A stretch of DNA of 64,000 nt. Source: Allacma fusca. Taxonomy: Eukaryota; Arthropoda; Collembola; Symphypleona; Sminthuridae. Positions 36,829 through 48,375 of the stretch are shown here, one piece after another. Numbering within the stretch: position 1 is the first letter of the stretch; the number at the start of each line of letters is the position of its first letter. The stretch lies in contig OX359247.1 of NCBI GenBank assembly GCA_947179485.1, forward strand, positions 63,151,131-63,215,130, given 5' to 3'. The notes beneath the pieces were generated by a model. That model did no database searches, was not told the DNA's origin, and worked only from the letters and a program-made list of their open reading frames with translations. The position numbers were made by a program, and so were the translations under genes.

Positions 36829-37180
36829 AAGTTCAAGCGAGGAAGCCTCCCCCCTGTCAAACTTTCAAAAAAACTCAAACTTTCAGATGTCCTACTGCCC
36901 GATCCAAGAGGAGATGGCACCAAGTTTGCAGGTTGTGTGAACACTATTAGTAGTGCCTACAATTCCACCAATTTTTATTTAATTCTGAAGGTCACATCGG
37001 AAGACTTTGCTTGTTAGAAGAGAGGATAAGCGTATCAGCAAAGCTGGAACATCCTGTAAAAATGACAAGACTAATTGAATATTAATTTTTTGTAGCCTCA
37101 GGTTTGTTTTCAAAATTGCCGCCATCCAGCGACGAAAAGAAGGGGCCGAAATCATCGTCATCAATGGTGTCAGTGAGGTA
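36829..37180 (+). CDS. two possible exons of an unrecognised gene
   Basis: 36,829-36,930 encodes a basic/proline stretch (KRGSLPPVKLSKKLKLSD, then LLPDPRGDG) ending near GCAG|GTTGTG. 37,096-37,180 follows an acceptor TTTTTGTAG and reads SGLFSKLPPSSDEKKG with a possible donor at GAG|GTATCT. The SGLFSKLPP motif is reminiscent of PRCC-type proteins but too short to assign. Low confidence. Confidence 0.25.
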
Positions 37181-38277
37181 TCTCCAAGAGTGGGTCTCTC
37201 TTGCGGATACAACTCTTCTTCTAATAATCTCACTTATCCTTCCGGTTCTTGGTCACAAATTACAACAATTTTATTCAAGATAACTTCCAAGCCAAGTTCT
37301 CTTTTCTACCGCAACTACTTTATCACCACATCAAATTTCTCCCGATGAATGCGAATTTGTGACTGTGTTCCGTTATTAAGGAAATCAAACGATTTGGCGA
37401 ATTCAAGAGAGAAAACGAAAATATAATACATATGCACAATACCAAGAAACAATAAACATGATCACACACAGCGTTAGACTGGAAATAAATGAGAAAGTGC
37501 TTCTCTTCACGATTTCTAACGTAAGGTGGACCCAAATGAATATCTTTACTTATATACTTATGTCCGTGCAAATAAATAATTAAGTATATTACATAAATGT
37601 ACAAACTGCAATTTATTATTTTATTCTGTTATTCTATCGAGCTAAAAAAGCTCACAATCAGCCCACAAAAAAATCATCGGTCTTTACCCTGAATGTCGTC
37701 GTCGTCTCTTGTCTCAGTGTACGTGTCTCTTATATATGTATATTACAGATTTATGCGTGTATTGTGTCCAATCGTTCAGAAAAGAAGTATGTCACCTCTA
37801 CTCTCCATGTTTGTACATATTTGCGAGAATTTTTGAACTCAAGAAAATAAACCTGTCATTCACACTACTCGTCATCAGCCGTCGCTGTCTTTTGTTAAGC
37901 CTATACAAATTTTTTAATGAGCGTTCGTGTATTTTTGACACATTTTATTTGTATAATATAAAAAGTAAAAGCCAATCAACCATTCATTATGTATACTGTT
38001 ATGAGCGTCTGGCCGTCTGGTAAATAAAACCTGTCTGGTAGTTAAACGTATGTGCATATGTGACGTGTTCATATATTAAATAACGGCGGAAAATTTTGAA
38101 GTCAAATATATCCTTGAAGCAACTTTTCTATCCATGAATGCCCTTTAGCTTCTTTGTTATAATTCCCCCTTTACATTATCCTTGTCTAGCACCAGAAATT
38201 TTCAAATGTGGAAAAAATTGGAAGGGAAAAACCCGTTATTGAAGACACTTAAGTCAAAAGATGGTATTCCTGTAATC
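37181..38277. other. intergenic, nothing recognised
   Basis: AT-rich sequence without supported exons or repeats. Confidence 0.35.
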
Positions 38278-40177
38278 ATACATAGCCACCCTCACGAGGG
38301 ATTGAGGGATGCCTCGCCCTCGTCCTCGCCCTCACAAAATGCGAGGGTGAGGGTGAGTACACGTTGATTTCAGGGGCCCTCAAAACAATGAGAGAGAGGA
38401 CCAATGGAGAGGATGTGAACGAAAGAGAGGGAGGCAGAGTACACATATAATCCCTCATGATTTTTTCTTACCGGAACCTTTATCAAATTAGGAGAGAAAA
38501 TCTTACGAAGTTTAATTTTATCCAAGGTTACTGGAGTCAGAAACAAGACACAAATTCAAAATTATCCACTGTTTCTAAATTTACAATTATTTACAACCTC
38601 GCCACTTAACAAAATATTTTGATTTCGTTTGTTGTGGCTTGGATTGGCTTTTCAGTTTCAGAATGCTACTTAATACACTCCAGGATTGTGACCAGGACCA
38701 AACAAGACACTAACAATAAGCAAAGTTGCAGCAGCTCTGCTTCCAAAGAAAAATTTAACAATGAGAAGGGTACATTTTGAAGTTGTCATATTTTTACCAA
38801 GTATCCGTGAACATATCCGTGAATATAAAATAACGAGGGCGAGGGAGAGAGGTGAATTTTAAAATAAGTAACTCACGAGGGTGGGAGCGACATAGATGGG
38901 CGTTTTTCTCCCCCTCTCCCTCATTGTGCGAGGGATGGAATATAACCTGCTCGCACTCTCCCTCGTCATCAATCGAGCAATACGTTACGGGTTGTCCTCG
39001 CCCTCGCCCTCGTGAGGGGCTACTTTTAAAACACATCCCTCTCCCTCGCACTCATGAGGGCCCTCGTTATTTTATATTACACGTAAATAATCCCCCTACA
39101 ATTTACTACAATACCTTTGCCTTCAAATAATTTTTTCGCTGACACTTGGTTAAAATATGACAACTTCAATATGTGTCGACATTCCCCCCAGTTCTGAACG
39201 TACGGAACTTTTGGATAGCTTACAAAGTTTATAAAATTTTCTACAACCTAGCGTTCAAAACAAATTTTTAAAAAATTGTTGTTGAAATAAACTACTGTAT
39301 TCAAAATAGTGCCCTTTATTGGTGCAGGTTATACACAGGTATTAGGGTACAGGTACATACAAGGTTTCGTGATTGACATAATTGTAAAAAGTATAAAAAA
39401 CTTGAAAATTTTACAATGTTCTTTCGATTTTGTCATGAAAATAACGTGAAAAACTAGTTTAAAATTCTAATTCATCGGTACAAAGTGCATAACTTCCTTA
39501 TATTTTAATTGTCGCGAAAATGGAAAACATTCAGTAGTCAAACTACTATATTTTGTTATAAAGAACATTTTTGTTGGTCTATGACAATAATTCTTCATTA
39601 TAATCGATTCAGTAGCTCAGAAAATGACTATTATTGATCAAAGCTGTTTTCTACGTCTTTGGTTAATAAAGATTAGTCACAAATAGGTTCTATAACCTCA
39701 TACCAGTAATATTCAATAGTAGGGTCTGAAAACAGCATTTATCAAATATAAAGCCCAGGTGCCCTTGTTTATAAATGATCATGTCTCCCCGACATCCTAA
39801 AATGAAATTTTTTTCCGGAGTTTAATATGAGAAATTTTAACCTAAACAAGAGGACCTTTTACTTTTAAAAATTAAAACTGGGATATTTGCACAGGGCCAT
39901 AAACCAGGTACCTAAGACGGTATGAAGTTGGTCTTGCTACAGAAAAATATGTATGATTTTCGCATAACGATTAAGGTAAGAGAAGGTCACGAAGGCTTAC
40001 ATATGTACTCTGCCTCCCCCTCTTTCGTTCACATCCTATTCATAGGTCCTCTCCCTCATGTTCATGAGGGCGCCTAAAATCAACGTGTACTCGCCATCAC
40101 CCTCGCAGTTTGTGAGGGCGAGGACGAGGGAGAGGGCGAGGCATCCCTCAATCCCTCGTGAGGGTGCCCATGTATGG
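38278..40177. mobile_element. CCCTCGC-word element with ~185-bp inverted arms
   Basis: The left arm starts CATACATAGCCACCCTCACG and the right arm is its close reverse complement (from CATACATGGGCACCC). The arms, about 38,278-38,460 and 39,995-40,177, consist of CCCTCGCCCTCG and GAGGGTGAGG words plus a shared unique part (GGATGTGAACGAAAGAG). The interior is AT-rich and contains a second word-armed insertion at about 38,826-39,082. No transposase. Target duplication not evident. Confidence 0.8.
38826..39082. mobile_element. nested CCCTCGC-word element
   Basis: About 257 bp with ends AATATAAAATAACGAGGGC and its reverse complement. The arms repeat GAGGGCGAGGGAG words, like the host element that surrounds it. 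Confidence 0.65.
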
Positions 40178-40573
40178 GGAGCGAGAACAATCCGCAACGT
40201 GTCGCTTGACTGGTGACGAGAGAGAGTGCAGACTATAATCTATCCCTCGAACAAAGAGGCAGAGGGAGACAAAAGGTACCATCTATGCCTGTAATTTCTT
40301 GTACGGAAGTAGTGAATTTAAAAGTACCCCACTCCTATTTTTTAAAGTGAGGCAGTTAAAAAAGGAAGCAATTTTACGATTATATTGAAGAAAATTAAAT
40401 TTTTAAAAACTTGAAGCTATGATATTAATTCGAAAAGCTTTTTTCACGACGAATAAAGTCTTCATTGGACATTCAAAATTTTTGTTAAAGATTTAAATGA
40501 CCCAGTTTATTGTGGGAAATTATTATCAATTCTGGACTGGTCAGGAGCATCCCTGCTCACATGCTATCAGCAC
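40178..40573. other. spacer, nothing recognised
   Basis: AT-rich, ends next to a CCTTC-word element. Confidence 0.3.
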
Positions 40574-41272
40574 CAGAGGTGTCCATTTGAAATCGCCTTC
40601 GTTCATTCTTCAGATGTGTGACTTGTTCCAATTATCCGTTCCTTCATCGTTCCGTAAAATGAAGCCTTCTGAATATTTACCCTTCCCTCGCCCTTCCTTC
40701 ATTCAAATCCTGCTATAATCCTTCCTTCAACCTTCAAAAAATATTTAAATGCCCTTGATGGATTACCTTCCTTCCATGTTCATATATTTATCCCAAATCT
40801 TTTAACACAAGTTAACAAGTCAGCTTTAAACTTCCAGCTGCTTACCTCTGAAAAACTAATAATTAGTTTGTAATTAATTACAGTTATTGTAGATTATTAT
40901 GGACAGTGAAGGGAATAAAATGCTTACATGCTCTGGGTATCATTCTGCCATTGTGAGATAAATGTTTCTAGAATAACATGAAGCAAACCCGCCAGAATAA
41001 TGTTTTTCAGTTGAGTAACGGTGTACTTACGTACACGAACTTTAGTTATGGAAGGATTTTGCCTAAAATATAGTAGATGGGATTGTAAGTTCCAACGGCT
41101 TTCGAAGGCTGTAAAATTAACATGTTCCTTCACATTCCATTATTTCTGCAAAGAGCAGAGGCCTTCGTTTCCTTTCCAGCCTTCCTTCCGTTCCCTTCAC
41201 AATTGCCAAAGCTAACGCTTAATTCGTTCAAAGTAGCCTTCTTTGAAGGAAATCCTTCGAAGGATGGACACC
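40574..41272. mobile_element. hAT-like MITE, CCTTC-word family (second member)
   Basis: Left end CAGAGGTGTCCATTTGAAAT, right end GGATGGACACC. CCTTCCTTC/GAAGG words fill both arms, as in the 6,185 element, although the termini differ. No clear target duplication. Confidence 0.6.
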
Positions 41273-41970
41273 AAGTATTTTTCTGGTCAGCACTCAAGAG
41301 TCTGCTTCACTGTTTATCAAGAAAAGGATTCAATGGATTTTTTTAGTGCATAAAAGAGAAAAAAGTAAAGAAAATGCACCGGCTACTTTCTACTGTCTTC
41401 AGTTTGTAGTTAGATTTCTTTGAGAAAGAGTAAAGTTTGGATATTAAAACGTCAGGGCGAGGAAAAAATAAAGTAAAAGTTTAAATGTCGGACGTATACC
41501 ATTTCACTCTGACTTTTATGAACTGCGTAAATGTGAGCAGTCGGCATAAACTGTAGTGTATATTATAGATGATGAAATTGGATGGTTGGCTGAAGTATGA
41601 AAATGTTTATTGACCGATTTTAGCATAGCTCTTACAGTCATTTGTGCTTTAGATATTCGTTAGTTAGTGAAGTAAAAAATTAATTAATTAATTAAAAAAA
41701 AGAAAAGAAATATATATATATAGACAAGATCTTAATACTAAGAATTCTGGGGGTGGGGGTAAAATTTTTTTTAAAAAAGGAAAAGTTAGGATAAGCTAAA
41801 ATTACATATGGTTGGCCTCTGCCCATTCATCTTTCAGAGCTAATTTTGTTCTAATTTGACTCATGATTTTATAGTGTTAATTATCAGATATGTATAAATG
41901 GTGTATAGTGGTTCTTCGACGCTGTCCGAAAGTCTGCCTGGATATCCCCGGAGTTGGTTTTTATGCGATT
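41273..41970. other. LINE 3' side and AT-rich spacer
   Basis: Contains (ATTA)n at about 41,680 and an (AT)n tract at about 41,710. It probably includes the 3' untranslated region of the minus-strand LINE beginning at 43,435, but no clear tail is seen. Confidence 0.35.
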
Positions 41971-43435
41971 TCACTTGAGTTTCCGTTTGGTGTTTTTATT
42001 GTCCTTGCGTTCTAATACTTTACACCAAAATATGTATAAGTCTTGGATAGAATTTTTAGTTGTGTGTGCTTCGAAGTACAAGTGTACATAGTTTTCTCTG
42101 GTTACAATCGTATGTTTTTGTGTTTGTATGTACCGTATCCTTAGGTCCTCATATAACTCACATTCATACATTATGTGGTATGTATCTTCCTTCCATTTTT
42201 CGCATTTGCATCTGGAATTTATAGCATGTTTAGTTGTGCTCAATTTTTCTTGCATCCCATTTAGGTTGGTTGTTCGGTTTTTGACATTTATTCGTGGCAG
42301 ATTCAGACGGAAGTTTTGCATGAAATTTATCAGGGCCCAACTGTGCCCTTGCTCGTAGAACGGTTCCCTTACGGCGTGTGTTTTCAGCAATTGGTACCCT
42401 TCGCTTGCTGTTCGCTGCATGCCTTGTACGTCCAGGTTGACCGAGTTCAGATTAATTTTTTCGGAAAGTTGCGAGTAGTTTTTTAGTAGATATTCTCTGT
42501 CAAATCTTGAGAATTCTTTATGTAATTTTAAATAATGGAATTCTTTCCTCCAGCACTGCATGATATTTAACTGGGTAGGTTCGTTCATTTCTAGTAGGAC
42601 CTGGTTACATATTTTTACGTTTTATGTGTGGCATTGTCCGAGAAAATTGTGTTAAACATCATCGCTATTAAATTCTTTAGAAATATCGTTCTGACATTAT
42701 TCCGGTTTCCAGTCTGAGAATAAACCCCGGGGCGGAATTACTTGTTCCCGTTATTCTCAGGAATTTCGTTTGAATTTTTACCAGCTGGTCAATATATTTG
42801 GAGCCCCGGATTGCAAATCCGTAGGCCGGAATTGCGCTTACTAATGCGTCGAAGAGTCTCATTGTGATGCCTATATCGGAGTTTTGTAGATTTTATTGTT
42901 CCAAGGAGTGCTTCCGCAGCTTCGCTTGTTTTGTTTAGTCTCTTTAAAGTGATTGTTGAAGTTTCCATTCCTACGAAATTCAATCCAGAGGTATTTTTAG
43001 GATTGTACTACTTCAATTTCTTCCCCATCAAAGTAGAATGTGTTTTCTCCTCGTGCGCCCCTGCCCAAATATTAATGTCTTCATCTTATTAAAGTTTACA
43101 AGGAGATCGTTTTTGTTGAAAAACCGGCTTAGGATTCCCATCTGCGTTTGTAGGGCCCGTAAAGTGTCCGCTGAGAGGACAATATCATCTGCGTACATAA
43201 GGTTTAAAACCTCTTTAAGACGGGAGGTGATTTCGTCCATAAAAAGAGTAAATAATGTGGGGCTCACAATCAGAGTCTCTCTCTGTAGTACTCCGTTCAG
43301 GATCTTCATTGTACTTGTGTACCCGTCCGTTGTTAGTACTTTCGCTCTGGCTTGTTTATATAACTCTCGCACTTTCTCGATTAAGTATCTTGGTACTTCT
43401 AGCATTTCCAATCTGTCCCACAGCTTTTCCCTCTT
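41971..43435 (-). pseudogene. LINE reverse transcriptase remnant
   Basis: Read on the minus strand, 43,411-43,028 carries the RT core with a TLFTLFMDEI segment and the catalytic MYADDIVLSA motif, then LVNFNKMKTLIF. Pieces follow in shifted frames at 42,983-42,677. 42,588-41,971 (205 codons) encodes the C-terminal region with a CKCEKWKEDTYHIMYECELY zinc-knuckle-like motif. Several frameshifts and stops separate the parts, so it is inactive. The RT has the same KVREL..A.AKV.(T/S)TDG(Y/F) sequence as the element at 53,982-55,380, indicating one family (CR1/Jockey-like by general appearance). Confidence 0.85.
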
Positions 43436-43539
43436 AATTTATTTCATTACGCAGACTTACTTTCTGAATAATACGGTAGGACCATATAGAAGCAACTCAG
43501 TTATAACAAAATAGGATGTTTTATATACAAGTGAGCATA

Positions 43540-43960
43540 TTATTATTAGACTTTATTTCAGTGTCAAGGAGATCAATACAGGTATTGGTTTTCATTCCAG
43601 ACACTACATGGTCACATACATACATAAATACTTTCAAAGTGCAAGCCGAGTCAGTAAACTATTATACCAATCAATATCAAAGTTAGTACTCTACGTTGTC
43701 TGAGTCCCGTTTCATAAGAATGTGCTTAGTTAACATTTTCTGGAACACATTTGGTAAGCAATCGCGGAGCCTCAGGTCACTTGGTAAATTATTCCAAATT
43801 TTTATAAGTGAATAAATAACATTTTTTTGAACAATACAAAGTTTAGTCAAAGGATGATAAAGTGTTACACTATTTCCAGACCGCAGTCTTGAGTTATTTG
43901 TCTTAGCCAACACAAGTCCATTTATATACCTTATGCAGTGTCCATAGTGTATTAATGAAA
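43540..43960 (-). pseudogene. LINE C-terminal remnant
   Basis: Minus-strand frame 43,913-43,683 reads TRLRSGN-like then VIYSLIKIWNNLPSDLRLRD and a basic end, the usual tail of a non-LTR retrotransposon ORF2. Different from the 41,971 family's zinc-knuckle end. Confidence 0.65.
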
Positions 43961-44002
43961 ATGTGAACTTGTTACTGAAGATATAGCCCAGCTGAGCTCC
44001 TC

Positions 44003-44480
44003 ATGAACCGAAAACTGAGAACTCTTGTCCCGTCTGCTCCTAAGAATCTTGAGCCGAAACTGGTGAACTCGGAAAATTTAGAAGAACGGGAAGCACTTCG
44101 GAAGGAAAGACAAAAAGTCAACTACGATCGCAGACACGGTGTACGAGAGCACGAGACACTTCAGGCAGGAGACACGGTCTGGATCAAAGACGTGAAGACA
44201 TGGGGTCAGATTGAAGAAAAGGCTTCAACTCCATGGTCCTTCATAGTCAAGACGCCTAGAGGCCCCCTGAGAAGGAACAGTTTCCACTTAGTAAAGGTAG
44301 AAACAGGCTAAAGAAACATCGAGCCTGAACTCATAGAAATGGAAGAGGAGCCGATGATCGAGGATCCCCTTCCTCCAAACTGTTCAGAGAGAAACGCTCC
44401 AGAAGTGTCAACATTCCCCAAAAAATCCCGATATGGAAGAAGTTACAAGCCCAAGAAGCCATTCGAGTTTAGTTATTAAA
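44003..44480 (+). pseudogene. gypsy-like integrase C-terminus
   Basis: Contains NYDRRHGVREHETLQAGDTV followed by a WIKD and a TPRGPLRRNSFHL segment, the C-terminal domain that follows the integrase core in Ty3/gypsy Pol. A stop at 44,309 is followed by further in-frame tail (YGRSYKPKKPFEF). Only the end of Pol remains. It leads directly into a polypurine tract and LTR. Confidence 0.8.
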
Positions 44481-44510
44481 TTATGCGTGTAATAATTATA
44501 TACTTAAATT

Positions 44511-44708
44511 AGGGGATGTTATAGGAAGTACATATGCCACTAGGAGATAGAACTCCAAGATGCTCTTGGGTGCTAGAGAGAAAGAGTCAGTGGGCGTGTA
44601 GACTTGTACCAGGACTTATCTATGTGTGTGTGAATAAATACTATTCTTAATCTTAACTAACTCTTCAAGTAAACTAAGGATAATTAAGCATTAACGTAGA
44701 CTTGAACA
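44511..44708 (+). repeat. probable 3' LTR of the gypsy-like element
   Basis: A short purine tract AGGGGA precedes TGTTATAGGAAGTAC at 44,517. AATAAA occurs at about 44,633. The end is set at a TGAACA near 44,708 by inference. No 5' LTR was found in the window. Confidence 0.5.
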
Positions 44709-44861
44709 GGTAGTAAGGTGGAGGTGATGAGCATAATATTTGTTGAGTCCGGATTGAGAATAAAAAATTTCATCGAAATCGTTCCAGTAGTGCTTGAAAT
44801 AACTTATTTAATTGAAACTGAAATTTTAAGAATTTTTTCTCAGAAACTATCCAAACGATAA

Positions 44862-44980
44862 AGTAGTTGAAATAGTCAGGCTTTAGCCCGATTCAAATGT
44901 TTTGGCGGGAACCAGTGCCGCTAAAAGAGAGCGCGCAATAAATTTGAATTTTTTTGTGCAAACCACGCCCCTAATGCAAT
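44862..44980 (+). repeat. Maverick-like left terminal inverted repeat
   Basis: Reverse complement of 51,089-51,207. GC-rich centre in an AT-rich neighbourhood. Confidence 0.9.
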
Positions 44981-45080
44981 CCTAATGTAATTTTGTATCT
45001 TCTATAAGCTAAATAATGTAAAAGTCGAAAAGTACCAATTCAAAGTTTTTATTAGCAACACTTAGAACCCCATATCAACA

Positions 45081-45109
45081 GGTCCCCGAGATCTCAAATC
45101 TCGGGGACC
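45081..45109. repeat. perfect 12-bp hairpin
   Basis: GGTCCCCGAGAT, loop CTCAA, ATCTCGGGGACC. It lies about 100 bp inside the left terminal repeat of the Maverick-like element. Confidence 0.75.
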
Positions 45110-47045
45110 GATCTCAAGTTTTTTTAACAAGTATGACGTCTGACTCCGTATTTTTTTTCCTGTGAATATTAATTACTATACTTGACCTTTTTCTTCAAGA
45201 TTATAAATACTGTGTGCTCAACGAGCTCGGATTTAAATAATAAATTGGATATTTGAGTTCAAATAAAATTAATTTCTATGTTATTCATAAGGAGTCATTC
45301 AGGTGGAAAAAAGCTGAGTGTCTTGATTGTATAGGTACATGTATGTACAGTTCCAGGAAAAAAATTAATACTCGATAGAGTTGGGAAATTATAAGAGAAG
45401 TTAACAATTGAAGAAAAAATGACTGGTACTTTTGAACAATTGCTGAATTCAAAGCACATAGGAGTCATTAGATGGTAGAGGAGTGTGAGATAAAAATAGC
45501 TCCCAAGACATGTACACAGACCTTTATTAATAATAGCAGAGAGGAGATATACAGTGTAAGAGAAGAAAAAGAAGACTTAATTACTAGATTGAAAAGGGAA
45601 ATTAACTACGGCTGAATCAAAGCCATCAGGCAGAGTTGCCCATGGATAAGGTCCCGCGTTAAACCTGTTTAACGTCATGTTACAAAGAATAAGGCTAATT
45701 TATCATCAGAGAGCCATGTGAATATATAGTGCTGTCAGATGAGCATGGGGTTTTAGTAAGAAGGAAACTCCAATCACTGACACCCTTATGTATAATGGGT
45801 GAAGGCAATGTAATAATTATTATTATGCCTGTATATGTTAAGAGACTCCTCGGGTTGGGGTCCTGGCAGCATTAGAATGTGTCGAAAGATACTACTAAGG
45901 CTATTTCTTAGTTAATGGCAAAGTTTTGACGTAATTTATTATTTTTCTCGTACCATTTTTCTTCCGAAGGATGCTAGAAGGTTACTCAAATAAAATAACA
46001 CCCCCATCAAATGCTTTATTTAAGCCACCCCCAGCACAGCACTGTTCCCTATCCTCAATGCGGATACCTGTACATGATGGGACATGTATCCACAATACAG
46101 TAAGCTCATGCACATTTTTTATGTCCTCAGCTACAGAGACCTACAGCCACAATACAGAAAGAATCATGGTGCTCTATACCCCTGCAAAATCGATTTGCAT
46201 TTACTAGATTGTAATATGGGAACATAACAACATGCGCGCATTAAAAGCTATTTGCGGTCCCTGCTATGAATACTTACACAAACAATATTTTTACTCTTTG
46301 GTATTCCCTTCATAACTACTACAACATAGTTATTTCAATGGGTTGCTTGACCAAGAAAAAAACAGATTTGCAAGCTTGGTTTCCCACACACACATGTTAC
46401 GTCTATGCAATCTCCTCACACAAGATGGCTTTATATCTAAGTTTTGTACACACACACAGACACACAGATATCATTTCACGTCGTCTCTATAATAACGCTG
46501 GGTAAACATGAATAAAACTATGAGATGCAGTCATTACAAAAGTTATTGTTGGACTTGCTCCCAGCAGCCTTTACAAGGGGAGACAATGTGTGTACGGTAA
46601 AAAAACAGTAGCTCCTACTACAAAATAGCATTGAATAAGTCAATATCACATCTTTGTGTCCAGAATGGAATTAAGTGTCTATTTGCTCACATGTAGATAT
46701 CTATATATTTATATTAGGAGATGTATGTAGTTACATGCAGAGGCTTCATCAATCCTCCATCCTCCCCCTGTAATGTACAAATGGCAGCCTTCAATGAACT
46801 TCTTATTTGTCACTTGACTGATTGAATTTTCGTCTCTTCATGATTTTTGAATGTAATTATTATCCCAAGTGAAACGTATTCCCGACAATGAGGGAACTCT
46901 CTTACATTGACAGGGTCCTGTGAACGCTTCAGATGGACGATCCTTTAGCCATTGAGAAACATTATTGGAGACTTTGGAAATAGATCCGTTATTTACAGGC
47001 TGAGTTTAAATTTTAAAGACTATTCCGGGTACACTGTGTAAATAC
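45110..47045. other. non-coding part of the Maverick-like element
   Basis: No conserved frame found. Short frames at 45,971-46,207 and 46,266-46,505 do not resemble Maverick genes. In a complete element this space would hold other genes, so they may have been deleted or replaced. Confidence 0.4.
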
Positions 47046-48155
47046 ATGAAGATTCATATATATATATATATGAATATAATATATGTAGATATTAAGGTTG
47101 ATTATGGAGAATCAGGTCTGCAAATCTTAACTCTTAACAATAATTCAAGTTCATTTGAAAATAATATATATGTCAATTTAAACGAAACCGCCGACCAGTA
47201 TGATGTTGCGCTAGAGTCACTGATTTTACCGAGTGACCTTCTTAAAAACGTTTCCTTGCAATTAAAAAACAGTAATTTTTTTGTTGAAACCCGACCCGCA
47301 GAAGAAGATATTATTTTGATTCCGAAAAGTAGCGAAAACAATTTAATTTCATGGATATCAACTGCCATTGAATACTTGGAAGGCGTTTTGCCTGAATTGC
47401 AATTTTATTTTACAAACGAGGGACAACTACAAATAATAATTGAAAATCAATCCGATTTTATTATTTCAACATCTCCAACGGTTTTACAACTATTGGGATT
47501 TAATAACCACATATTCAACAAAAGACGTAATACAAATTCGCTTCCCATCGATCGAGACAAATTTGATTTAGTAAACGAGGATATAGAGATAACAATTGAC
47601 AAACCTCCTCAAATGAAAAATGTTGACTTGTCATTTATATCTAGAAATGTTTCGACTCTTCAAAATCTGCAGTCTAACTTGAATTTGGCGTTATTGACAA
47701 GCGATTTAAATAATTATGCTCAATTTCTAGTTCAAGGTGATAAGCTGGTTCTAAGAAAAAGCAGTGCAACTAAAGCTAACCAAAGATTGATTTTCTCGAC
47801 ACATCTTCAAACGTTGCTCAACTGTGAAAAAACTGTTAAATTTAATGCAAATTTGGACGACATAGAATTTAGCAATATTAATTTAGCAGCTAAAATAGAA
47901 TTACATCTACGTTCATATGGATGGAATATCGCCAACCATGGTGGAGGAAGAATCTTATAAGCTTTTAAAAATTGTGCCAACTCAAAAATTTACTGGTACT
48001 ATAAAATATACGCAATCAGAAAGTTGGTATATACCAATTATAAACAAAAATATGACCTCAATTAGAATATATATAACTGACGAATACCAGCAACCAATTT
48101 CAGTTAGTATCCGGCCTTCGACAGTAACACTTCACTTTATAAAACGCTGTCGTAT
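47046..48155 (+). pseudogene. minor capsid (penton-like) protein of Maverick-like element
   Basis: Frame 47,046-47,960 (304 codons) has a beta-rich sequence with FENNIYVNLNETADQYDVAL near the start, then SPTVLQLLGFNNHIF in the middle. The C-terminal part continues in a second frame from about 47,917 (WYIPIINKNMTSIRIYITDE then PSTVTLHFIKR). This layout fits the conserved penton-like gene found just before the basic and capsid genes in this type of element, but that assignment is from general resemblance. One frameshift near 47,920-47,960 splits the gene. The first ATG choice is uncertain because the start is AT-repetitive. Confidence 0.5.
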
Positions 48156-48375
48156 GAGGAAATTTACTTGTGTCGATAATCAGTGTAAATTAGAACCAAA
48201 TAAATCTGTGGACAGTGCTTCAAAAGCTATTAGGCTTCCACGTAAATCCTCTGAGCAAAACACGAAAACTTTGCGCACATTTAATAAAAAACGTACTGGG
48301 AAAACATCTGCAACTAAGAGACGGACAAATAAGAGAAGAACACCTGTGAAGACCAAAACCAAAGAATCAAGAAGA
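48156..48375 (+). CDS. small basic protein region
   Basis: Within the frame 47,917-48,549. It encodes a Lys/Arg/Thr-rich run (NKKRTGKTSATKRRTNKRRT and PVKTKTKESRR). Position between penton-like and capsid genes fits the small basic protein (possible DNA- or virion-associated role) seen in related elements. No separate start or stop isolates it here, so its status as a gene is inferred. Confidence 0.35.

Noticed and set aside
38182-39130. Pro/Ser-rich frames near 38.2-39.1 kb
   Set aside because: They result from CCCTCGC word repeats in the element arms.
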